A stretch of DNA of 64,000 nucleotides from Mesostigma viride. Taxonomy: Eukaryota; Streptophyta; Mesostigmatophyceae; Mesostigmatales; Mesostigmataceae. The DNA lies in assembly GCA_009746045.1 (NCBI GenBank), contig RPFO01000030.1:1-64000 (forward strand). The letters run 5' to 3'. Made by a program: the position numbers and the translations under genes. Below, piece after piece: positions 40,484 to 50,104 of the stretch. How positions within the stretch are numbered: the first letter of the stretch is position 1; every line of letters begins with the position of its first letter. A model generated the notes under the pieces. That model had not been told where the DNA came from, did no database searches, and saw nothing but the letters and a program-made list of their open reading frames with translations.

Positions 40484-42423
40484 TAAGACGCCAAAGTTTA
40501 GAGGGTGAGGTTAAGGTCGGAGCCATCAGAATCTGCACGCAACCAGCATGTCGCTGCCACGGAGCTGCTTTGATAGAACATGGCCGGGCAGGATGGAGCG
40601 CGGGCTGCTCGTGGGGTTACAAGCTCCTAGCATGATTAAGTGCTGCCTTACCTGTGAAGAAGCCCTTATGTGTATTACGCGGAGCAAAGTCCGGCGTATC
40701 GCGACCAAAAGTTACTTCCGCATCCGTCGAGTATTGTTGCTACCATCACAAACTTGAGCGCATGACCAAATATTATATAAACTGCCAATACAAATATCCT
40801 ACGAGAACTTGAAAGCAATGTCCGTGGTTCGCCCTCCACTCTCCTTTTTCTTTTCGCAACCGCGTCCACGCTCTTGGGATTTTAGAGTAGAATTTAGCAC
40901 CACAAAGCGCTCATAAGATAGCTCGCGTGGAAATCATGCTTTGGCAAGTTACCGCATTTATCGGCTTTTTTTGGAACACGAACTCGCATAGATGTAGCAC
41001 CAGCTCCGCCCACGGGCCGTGGGCTGGAGTCTTCTAAGTGATTATAGAACTGCCTGGCAAGCTAGTGCTGTATGACATAAACACATGCAAGCCTTACACC
41101 CTAGCTAGACATATTGCACGGCTGCCGAGCCCCGCAAGCATAAGAAGGTCTAGAAGGCGCCATGCGAGCAACAATAACATTGATAACCAATAGCAGAGCC
41201 ACCCCTTTCCAGCAAGCGTAGGTGACCTGGTGGTATTTACTATTTAGAGAGGCCGGGTTTCATGACTTCCATCACCAGTCCTACCGTGCCTTCGTGGGAT
41301 CTCACCTGCGTGCAGCAATGTGCTGGCGATGCATTGACAGGATTTCTTTGGCGCTTTGTACTTAGGGTACTTTAGGACCCTAGGACCAGTCCTGGCTGGC
41401 CAGGATCTCGCGCGCGACTCCCGCGCGCGGGAGCATGCTTGACTGGCTGGCTGAACCAACGAGCACGCCGCATTCGGCATAGGTAGTAAGTAGTAGTACA
41501 TACACAGGTCTTTACATGTAGGGATACATACCAAACTTTCAGGGCCTGACCGTGGCACAGGTACAGTACAATAATAAATAAAACCCGCGCAGGGGCTAGC
41601 GGTCCTAAGTTTTCTGCATGTTCCCATCAGCTGCTATCTACAGTGCCGTAAGCGGAACCGCCCACACAGTACAATAATCAGAAAAAAAAAAAAAAAAAAA
41701 ACGTACGCAAGTACGTTCGCATAGCACTTCGACGGACAGCATCGAAAGCACATTAATTAAAAAAATCGGCGAAGGAATAATAAATGACCGACTGTAGTGC
41801 CGACTGCTGTCAGCGGACCCGCAGGTCATAAATGACCGACTAACTTGATGAGTTGCTAAAATAATTATAAAGGAAGAAAAATAGCCGCCGGATGAAGATT
41901 TCAAGGGACCAGCGCCGGTCATTGCCATGCAGAGATAATCATATCAGGCCGAGGGCATTTAGGCTTGATGGTTCGTCTTGATGGTGGCTTGGAAGACTTA
42001 TGGAAATTGTTGACTTTGACAGCGGGACTTCAGGCATACATCCTTGCCTCGCCGTCGTGCATACTATGGAATCACATTAATTACAGCGATATGAGTCATA
42101 ATATGACTGCATCTGAATAAGATGAATTTCATTTTTGTGAGCGTCAAATAATGGCCTGCAAGCAAGGAACAGGGGCTAAATGCGACGTCGTATTTAGTGA
42201 AAGTAATGTTTTATGCCGTCATATAACAAGCCATCTGCTGGCACGTCTGCTTGAAAATGGTTGACGTCACAGACAGGACAGCGCGGAAACATCCTATTTT
42301 CGACGCGACACCCTTTGCGCTGATCTGCTCGAAGACGCTTTGCCTTCATCTAGCACCCATATAACATAGAAAAAGCTATCTCAGCGTTACCGTTGGGCGT
42401 CCCAAGTCCATGGGTCACGCATT
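40484..42423. other. Region upstream of gene A, no gene supported
   Basis: It may hold the promoter of gene A. A possible untranslated exon with donor CAG-GTAAGG lies at about 40655. A poly(A) run is at 41682-41700. No protein is recognised. Confidence 0.4.
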
Positions 42424-43392
42424 CTATTTGTGCTTTAGAGAGATTCCTGGCGTCTGCCGTTTAAGCTGGGCTGCGACGGCGGAGGTGGTGGAGGTGGTGT
42501 GTTGCTTAAGCATGTCCGCCCAGGTGGTGATGGGAGGAGCATCGCCGGCCAGGCCAGCCGGGGCTGGCTTGGCGGCAATGTCCTTCACCGCCTGGGCGGT
42601 GAGGCCGGCGGTGTTCTGCAGAACCTCGATAGCAATGGCGTTGTCCTTAAGACGCTGGTCGATGTCGCGGAGCTGGGCGGTGATGGAGTCGGTGGAGGCG
42701 GAGGGGGGGGGGGGTGGAGGCGAGGAGGGCGGCGGTGGCGGTGGGGATGGTGGGGAGCTCAGCAGCCAGCGTGCCGCCAATTGCCGCCACATCTGCAGCA
42801 ATGGGCGTCACGTGCTGTGAGAGGGCGGCGTGGAGGTGGTGGACGAAGGTGGATTCGGTAATGGGGGCGGGGTGCAGAAGGTCCTCGGCCGAGCGCTTAG
42901 TGAGGGTAAAGAGAGCTGCGAGCTGAAGGCGGGGGCGAGACCAGCCGGCCAGGTTGGTCGTCGAGTCTGAGACGCGGTGGGAATGCCGGCCGTCAACTCC
43001 GTTGCGGAAAAAATGGGTGTGGAAAGTGAGTTGCTGGCACAGGGCCAGCAGTGAGGCGTGTGACCCGTAAAACACGAGCTCCAGTATCTTGATGGGTGGC
43101 ATGTCGAAAAAGGCAGGCCTGTTGACGTCAAAGCTGGTGGTAAAGAGCCTGTCGACGTCAAAATCACGCTCAGACCAGCCAGGTTCGCCTGGGCGACTGC
43201 GCTTTGGGTCAGGCGATGCAGAGGGCGAGGAGAGCCCGGGAGGGTTCTGGGCGACCACCAGTGCGCGACTAGTGTCACCACTGCCTTCCGTAGTTCCGGC
43301 CCTGCTGGCGAAGCTGCAGCCGGAGCTGCAGACGTATTTTCATTGCCGAGCGCAGCCGTCAGGCTGCGTTGCGTCGATGGGCGTTTGCTCAT
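42424..43392 (-). pseudogene. Unrecognised gag/ORF1-like protein, broken by two frameshifts
   Basis: Begins at a good ATG (43390-43392, MSKRPSTQRSLTAALGNENT). The frame moves near 43262-43280 and again in the G-run at 42706-42716. Read in order it gives about 320 residues: a Ser/Pro-rich start, a folded-looking middle (DMPPIKILELVFYGSHASLL, FHTHFFRNGVDG, RPRLQLAALFTLTKRSAEDL), an Ala-rich helix, a poly-Pro linker and a helical end (TDSITAQLRDIDQRLKDNAI ... TTWADMLKQHTTST) before the stop at 42424. Chromatin or transposon ORF1/gag-like proteins can look like this, but no family was recognised. It lies divergent from, and next to, LINE copy 2. Confidence 0.5.
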
Positions 43393-43769
43393 CGTATATT
43401 GCGTAATAGCGTCGGAAAATTATATCAGCATGTGCGTCTTAGAAAGACGAAGCGATTGTGATATTCACGACTAATTTCGGTGCTCAAACGTGAAAGTTAT
43501 GAGCTCCGCCGTCAGCCATGGCTACCTCGTGTGCACCCATAGCAGGTGTTATTTACACACATGCATGCATATACACGCTCTATGGGCTGTACTTACTCGC
43601 GCTCGCGTCCCCACTCCGGCCCCTGACTACCGTCATCCGCACACTGTATGAGGGGTCGACCACTTCGGTGAGCACTCAACTCGGCATTACCCCGCGCCAC
43701 GCCCACTGCAGACCGGCGTCTGGCAGGGTTGCGTCTTGTCGCCGTACCTGTTCATTATTGTAGTGGATG

Positions 43770-43781
43770 ATGTTATGCGCC
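43770..43781. repeat. 12-bp target-site duplication of the nested LINE
   Basis: ATGTTATGCGCC at 43770-43781 is repeated at 44292-44303. Deleting one copy with the insert restores the family sequence GATTATGTTATGCGCC-A-GGCACGTGCTCG seen at 13200-13220, apart from point changes. Confidence 0.85.
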
Positions 43782-44291
43782 GTTATTAGGCACAGGCGCC
43801 TGGGCCTAGCCGGGCACCTGGCCCGCACAGATCAGGTAGATACATCAGATAGACTAGCTGGCACCAAGCCCACCCAGCCTGGGCGATATGTCCTCACCTG
43901 GCGTGCCCCAGGCCGCGCGCGGCCGGGCCGCCACCCGTGGACTTTTCGTGATAGACTCGGCTGCCATGGACATGTGCTACACTAGACGTGACGGGCTCAC
44001 CCCCGGGCAGCCTCCTGGTTTGTCTGTAATATGGAGGCAGATGGTGCGCAAAGATAGATGGCAAGTAGTGATGAAGGAGACCACCCCCACTAAGCCTGTG
44101 GGGGCTCCGCGTGTGACCGCGTATGGCATTCATAGCGATTCGGGCCGCGGTGCCCACACCCCTGTCACTAGGACCTAGATAGCTTACACCATCCATTCCA
44201 TCCCATGTTCCCCTCCCACTGAGGACTTACGCTCACGTGACGCAGTCACGTGTCTATTAATTAATTAATTAATTAATTAATTAATTAATTA
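43782..44291 (+). mobile_element. 5'-truncated LINE nested in LINE copy 2
   Basis: Starts at TTATTAGGCACAGGCGCC (RHRRLGLAGHLART), runs through the 3' untranslated end, palindrome 44234-44252 and a long TTAA tail (about 44256-44291). Orientation is the same as its host. Confidence 0.88.
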
Positions 44292-44303
44292 ATGTTATGC
44301 GCC

Positions 44304-45407
44304 ATGCACGTGCTCGCTTTGCTAGCATTGCAGGCCGTGCCCCTAGCTGGCCTATAGTGATCGATCACGAACGAGCTTGGAGAAGGGGGGCCGACTAACA
44401 AGCAGAATTTACTAGCTGACCTCATTTATGCCGACGACATCACGCTCATCGAGAAGCCGGAGTCTGCCCAACTTTGGCTGGACTGCCTGGCGCTCGAGAC
44501 TCGGGCGCCGGGTTGGTCTAGAAATCAGCCCCAAAACGGAGGCCCTGGCCCTCGGCATGGCAGGGCCCCGCCACCCACACTCCGCCTCTTAGACGACACC
44601 GAGGTCAACTACCCTCCTTCAGGCCGCTTCAAGCTGCTCGGCAGTTGGCTTCCCGACTGCGAGGACGACATGACGACACGGATCGGCATGACGTGGGCGC
44701 ACCTCCATGACCACCGCCGCTGGTGGAGCAACCCCGCCCTACCCCGGATCGTCAAGCGTGACCTCCTCTTCAAGGTCGTCATTCTGACGATCCTGACCTA
44801 CGGTGCCGAGACCTGGACACTGACGCATGAGCTGGAGCAACGACTCAACGGCAACGTCACCAAGATGCTGCGCAAGGCCCTTAACGTCCCCTTTGGTTTG
44901 CACATTAGTAATGAGGATTTGTACGCTGATTTGCCCTATGTTTCCCACATTATTAGGCACAGGCGCCTGGGCCTAGCCGGGCACCTGGCCCGCACAGATC
45001 AGGTAGACACATCAGATAGACTAGCTGGCACCAAGCCCGCCCAGCCTGGGCGATATCGGTCCTCACCTGGCGTGCCCCAGGACGCGCGCGGCCGGGCCGC
45101 CACCCGTGGACTTTTCGTGATAGACTCGGCTGCCATGGACATGTGCTACACTAGACGTGACGGGCTCACCCCCGGGCAGCCTCCTGGTTTGTCTGTAATA
45201 TGGAGGAAGATGGTACGCAAGGATAGATGGCACGTAGTGATGAAGGAGACCACCCCCAAGTCTGTGGGGGCTCCGCGTGTGACAGCGTATGGCATTCATA
45301 GCGATTCGGGCCGCGGTGCCCACACCCCTGTAACTAGGACCCTGTACACACCCCTGTACCTAGATAGCTTACACCATCCATTCCATCCCATGTTCCCCTC
45401 CCACTGA
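44304..45407 (+). pseudogene. LINE reverse transcriptase C-terminal part
   Basis: Contains LIYADDITLIEKPESAQLWL in one frame. After a frameshift comes a 245-codon open frame from 44670 with HDHRRWWSNPALPRIVKRDL, LTYGAETWTLTHELEQRL and RHRRLGLAGHLARTDQ. It lacks the N-terminal half of the RT and any endonuclease. Confidence 0.8.
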
Positions 45408-45461
45408 GGACTTATGCTCACGTGACGCAGTCACGTGTCTATTAATTAATTAATTAATTAA

Positions 45462-46054
45462 CGATGATGCAAGCATGTTGTCCTATTATGCTGGAAGGGA
45501 AATGAGTTGATTGGCATGGTTGGTGGCCGCGGTGGTGTGTAGTACGACCGCACTCCCATGCTAGCATTTTGCTACCAAGGCTCAGTCCTATTTATAGGAC
45601 TGGCAGCGTTTTGCATGTTTCAGGCAGTGCCAGTGGCCGAATTGAGTCCAGTTTTTTGCCACAGTTCAAGAACTCTAATATCTACATGCCTATGGTTTTT
45701 AATAGTTGGATATGGATTTTATTGGATTTTACACACTCGTGCTTCCACCAAGGCATAGTGGACCGCACTGCCTTTCAGAAACGCTGTAGCGCCTCCACTC
45801 TCATCTATTGCCAAGAATATACCCATTTCATGACAAATTTTGTTACTCAAAAGCTGACCTGCTGTTCTATTCCTGCTCCACAATACCAGCCTGGTATCCA
45901 CAATTCAAGGGATCCCGACAACTAGGCCTCCCGTATTCCAAGTAGCCGCACCTACAGTTCCTGATTGGGTTCCTTTAAACATAACGAGGCCCACACCAGC
46001 GGCAGCAGCAGAGATTCTGTTGCCACCCTTTTCAAAGCTCATCCCAGGAATTAA
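45462..46054. other. Intergenic stretch, nothing recognised
   Basis: A/T-rich. Open frames of up to 118 codons have no recognised features. Confidence 0.4.
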
Positions 46055-46328
46055 TTAGGACCATAACTCCGTTGGGAGTATATGTAGCGCATATCCCTGA
46101 GAAGGGGCATATGGACTGTAATACATTCTAGGCTACTTCCTGCGCTTGGGTAGTGTGTAAACTACACAAGCCTCTGCGTGCACAAAGTGCACCTGCACCA
46201 CCATGATGTATCAGAGCTCGTAAGGCCTGGCATGGGGTGGAAGATTATTATGGCTAGGCAATGGCTAGGGTGCATGGCATCTCAGCAGAGAGCAGCTCTC
46301 TGCATGGGCACAGCATAACTAGATAAAG
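46055..46328 (-). repeat. Gene B 3' segment shared with gene A
   Basis: Partner of 15730-16010. It lies directly downstream of the gene B stop and is probably its 3' untranslated region. Confidence 0.65.
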
Positions 46329-46580
46329 CTAGGCATCATCTTCCCAGGAAAGGAGAACCATCCCAGGAAGCAGTTGATAAACTTGGGCAGGCAGGCCTTT
46401 GCACTTAGCACACTCAGTGGGATAAAGGTACTCCAAAGAACCACACACAGAACAGCCCCCCATGCTGTTCGTCCCACACAGCCCACATTTCGAGCATGTC
46501 GATGTTTGCCCAGGCTGACCGCTTCCTCTCCATAAAGTGGACTTGCAACAACGCGCACATGGATACAGGAATCCAGCGGC
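46329..46580 (-). CDS. Gene B exon 3 (Cys cluster)
   Basis: Acceptor TATCAG at the right end and phase 0 fit exon 2. Nine of its ten Cys residues are in CxxC or CxC-like spacing, suggesting zinc binding. Confidence 0.5.
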   Translation of the reverse strand, partial: AAGFLYPCARCCKSTLWRGSGQPGQTSTCSKCGLCGTNSMGGCSVCGSLEYLYPTECAKCKGLPAQVYQLLPGMVLLSWEDDA

Positions 46581-48660
46581 CTGATACAGTGGCACACAAG
46601 CACCACGCACATTGCTTTGAAAGTGCCAATCAGCCTACTAATGGGGCAGCAAGAAAAGGTATGATGCATAGTCACAATTGTCACGAGAACTGATAAGAAG
46701 GGAGATGCGCTATCAATGCCCTATGTCACAACAGTAAGGGAGTTTCAACCGCTTCACGCTTATTGATCGATGGATTCGTGAGAGTGCGATTGATGATGAG
46801 GGAGTCGGGGAGATGCCAGTTGGAAGCAGTCCCCACAAAATTATAAGCAAAGAAAGCGCACCCACTAGAGGACGGACAAGGAAGGACAAAACATCGTGTG
46901 CTTCTGGGGTACGTGTGTGCTTGTGCTGAGTGCTTGTATTGAATCTAAAACAGCCAACCTTCAATTCACTTGCCGGCCAAGTGAATCCTGGACAACACCA
47001 GCTGCATAACCACGGTAGGGAGAGTACTCCAATCAGAATCCTCAACGTACATCTTCCACCTAACAGCTATCAGCTAGTGTGATTACCGTAGAAGATATTA
47101 TGCCTGTATACACATGCGAACCTGAGCCATACATGAAAATAAGCACACGCTAGCATACATGTGAGCCTCCATGCTTGCATTGTTATATTATTATGCTAAT
47201 GTGTGCCTGGTCACCATTTGCTTACATGCTTATGTCAGTGCTCAGCATACTTGGATGTCGATCTGAGGTCGATCAAACGTGTCTGAACAAAAGGCGCCAT
47301 CTTCCATTGAATTACAAACGTCTCCTTACCGCCTGCCATAACCCGTTCCTGCTTTATTTCAGCGCGGCCCAAGGCTTGCTCACCTATTCCCTACCTGTCT
47401 CATGTCTCCGCTCAGTTCAAATCCCCCCAACTTACGACTGCTCACCTCCTCTTAAGGTCTCTCTGCCTGCTCCTTCATTATCGCCCGCGAACAGCGTGGC
47501 ACCAACTGTCCCCCCAATGACATGAGAGTGCCCTGAAAACTAGCTCACCTCCTCTCCCCTCTCCGCCTGCTTAGTCACCATCGCTCGCGCTGCCTGCAAT
47601 TGGCGCTCCAGCTCTGCAGACACGCCCGCCAGCTGTGCCTCCCTCTCCACCAGGGCTTGTTCCGCTGCGGCCGCCCTGGCTTTGAGGTGCTGAAGCTCCT
47701 TCTCCTTGGCTTCTAGTCTCAGGGAATTCTGTGCTGCTTGCTGCCTCCAAAACTCCACCTGCGCCTCCAGGGACGAAACTTGGGCCTCGAGCTCTGCCTT
47801 GGCGGAACCTGCAATAAACGGCCCATTCTCAAGTCCCTCTGGGCCTAGCACCACCCGCGCCAGCACATCACAACTTCCCTCTTGGGGACTTGGCAGCAAA
47901 ACCTCCTCCTCTCCATGCGTGCTGGACGAGCCCACTATGCTGCTGAGCTCAGCAATCTTCCGCCTCACCTCCTCCAGCTCTTGAACATAATGCTGGCAGC
48001 TGCAAGCCTTGCTGCCCGAGCTTGCAGCTGCCCCCTGCGATGAAAAAAAGCGGAGATAGCAATATAAATCAGTAAGCATGAGATCCATTCCTAGGCTGAT
48101 TAAGGACGTCAGAATAATGACCCACCTAGACAAAAAAGCACAGCGCAGCCCTGCATGGAAAAGCGTGCCTCATTATGGCTTTAACCACCACAGCGCAGTG
48201 GCTTCATGGCAGCACACGATAACTAGCAAGCAAGCCATATAGTATGCAGCTTTGCTGAAAAAATACACGCATCCACGCGGAAAATAATGTATAGCTACAT
48301 AGAAATAAAGCCTGTCCCTTCCTTTCATTCGCAAAGTTCTCATCGCAAATGACGATACAATTGTACTAGAAGTACATCAACTGCGGGTAAAGGATGCCTA
48401 ACCAAGTCTGTCCAAGGACCAAGCAACCAACAACAAACCTGATCATGCCCCCAATTAGCTTGTACAAAAGCGAGGTCTAGGTCCTGCCTCCCGCTTCCAT
48501 TGGCCACCGAAACTGTACCCATATCCTCGGAGCATAGTTGGGAAAACTTGCAACTCCCATGGTCCTCCAGAGGAGCCGGACTGTCCTCGCGGCGAGATGG
48601 CTCAAAATCGCTCGCAGAACTCTTTACGATCGCAGGGGCGGAACCATGGCAAGCATTCAT
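46329..48660 (-). CDS. Gene B: short coiled-coil protein with Cys-rich end, paralogue of gene A
   Basis: Three phase-0 exons. Exon 1, 48660-48439: 74 residues from ATG (MNACHGSAPAIVKSS), donor GTTTGT. Exon 2, 48034-47549: 162 residues, SKACSCQHYVQELEEVRRKI followed by a long coiled coil with EFWRQQAAQNSLRLEAKEKE, acceptor GCAG, donor GTGAGC. Exon 3, 46580-46329: 83 residues with CARCC, CSKCGLCG, GGCSVCG and ECAKCKG, a zinc-ribbon-like cluster, stop TAG. Exon 2 matches gene A exon 1 in layout (Cys-Gln-His cluster, QELxxV heptads, VEFW(K/R)QA). No ankyrin repeat is present. Function unknown; the coiled coil suggests a partner or mate of gene A. Confidence 0.62.
47549..48034 (-). CDS. Gene B exon 2 (coiled coil)
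   Basis: 162 residues rich in Ala, Glu, Gln and Leu heptads. Its ends match splice signals exactly and keep the frame. Confidence 0.72.
48439..48660 (-). CDS. Gene B exon 1
   Basis: 74 residues from an ATG, with polar, low-complexity sequence (FEPSRREDSPAPLEDHGSC). The ORF could extend upstream without an ATG, so the start is the first Met seen. Confidence 0.55.
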
Positions 48661-50104
48661 CTTATCTGCACTGCCTTCCAATTATTGTTTGATGGGCTAA
48701 AACATCCTAGAAGATACCGAGTGTAAGCCTTCACGCGCTTTAAAGAAAAAAGACGCATGCGAAGCTATGTAAGTAAAACGTACAGCGCTCTTTCCGACAA
48801 GGGGGGAACAACAGGCATCGGCAGCTCGTAACCCAACACACGCAGCAGCCGCAAAATGCATTATAGCAAAGTTGAAGGGCCCCGATTACCGCTAAGCATC
48901 TGCATCCTGAGCACCTTCGTGCAGACTGCAGACTAGCAGCCCCCTCTCTCCTAGAGGAAATCTTTCCTGCATGGCTGCATCCTGTGTCACTTGTGAGTAA
49001 TTATTACCGCAGGTCTTGCCATATCGGGCAAGAAAATTGCCAGACTGTGAGACTACAGGGGTGTACTCACTGTACTGTAGGAAGCTCAAGCCTGCGCGAC
49101 CTGTCCTCGGCCGGGAATGCCAGAAGTGGAACTGATGTCTGTCGACTCACTCGATCCACGACTCATAAGTCACTAAAGTCAGTCAGTCTCATCAGTCATG
49201 ATCAGTCATCAGTCATCACAACTCATCAGTCATCAGTGTTTGGATTCCACGCCAGTCATAGCCAGACAGCTGACAGAGTATGTAATAAATGTGCTCCAGA
49301 AGTAATAACTGTTGTTGTTGTTGCCCACGCCACGTTGTGCTCCAGAAGTACAGCGGCCTGCGGCTGATGGACGATGGTAGAATTCGTCGACATACAACAA
49401 ACCACAACATTCGATCGATGGGTACGTCTTGGGTAGTCGTGTGAAATTGTTGTGTTCACAAGTCATGGATGCTCTTGAACTCGTTCTTCTGCCTATTGTA
49501 TCAAGACAAGAGACTCAGCGAAAAACCACAGGACCACAGGACCACAGGACCACATGATGGCAGACAATCAAAGGATTATGACTGTCTGGAAACCAGCGAC
49601 TGCTGGATATCATTACTACTTGGTACTTGAGCATGAGTCAGCTTCAGCCATGCCTGGTTTCGACAATGTAGGATTTGATTTATCAGGGCATTTCAAAGCC
49701 GTGTAAGGACTGCTGCGATAAGTAGTACACAGGATCACTGCACGAGAGGCATCATATCCGAAGACAATGCTGCAAAGCAACCCAGCGCCGGATACACAGT
49801 CTAGCAGCTATCAATTACCTCGCGTATGTAAATAAGCACTTCGCCAAGAAGTTGCGCAAAGCCGTGCACGTTAGAGCCAGCCACTTTTTCCTGGAGTCAC
49901 GGTTGCCCTCCTCTTTGGCGCCTCACGTCGCCAATTTCTACATCTCTCGCCTTGCAACGTCATACGGTGATCGCTTCGACCTCTCGTATATGTCTCTTTC
50001 TGCAGCAGTAATTTTCGGAGGCAAGGTCGACTAATTAACGCTCGCGAGCCACGAGGCCTCATATGTTTCTGCTTTGCTGCTGTATCGAGCGTTAGGAAAC
50101 CAAC
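48661..50104. promoter_or_regulatory. Divergent intergenic region between gene B and the dynamin-like gene
   Basis: About 1.4 kb separates two divergent start codons, so it may hold both promoters. It contains AGTCATCAGTCATC-type repeats (49165-49245), a TTGTTGTTGTTG run (49310) and (GGACCACA)n (49529-49552). No core promoter element could be assigned. Confidence 0.35.

Larger units (their letters stand above)
43589..45461 (+). mobile_element. LINE with TTAA-repeat tail (copy 2), interrupted by its own family
   Basis: Same family as 12606-15053 (near-identical stretches). Starts inside the RT at CGCTCTATGGGCTG, is cut at 43781, resumes at 44304 and ends with the palindrome (45419-45437) and TTAA tail. 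An intact YADD box is present at 44427-44438, unlike copy 1. Confidence 0.88.

Noticed and set aside
41682-41700. Poly(A) run as the tail of a retroposed gene
   Set aside because: No gene-like sequence precedes it on either strand and no flanking duplication was seen.
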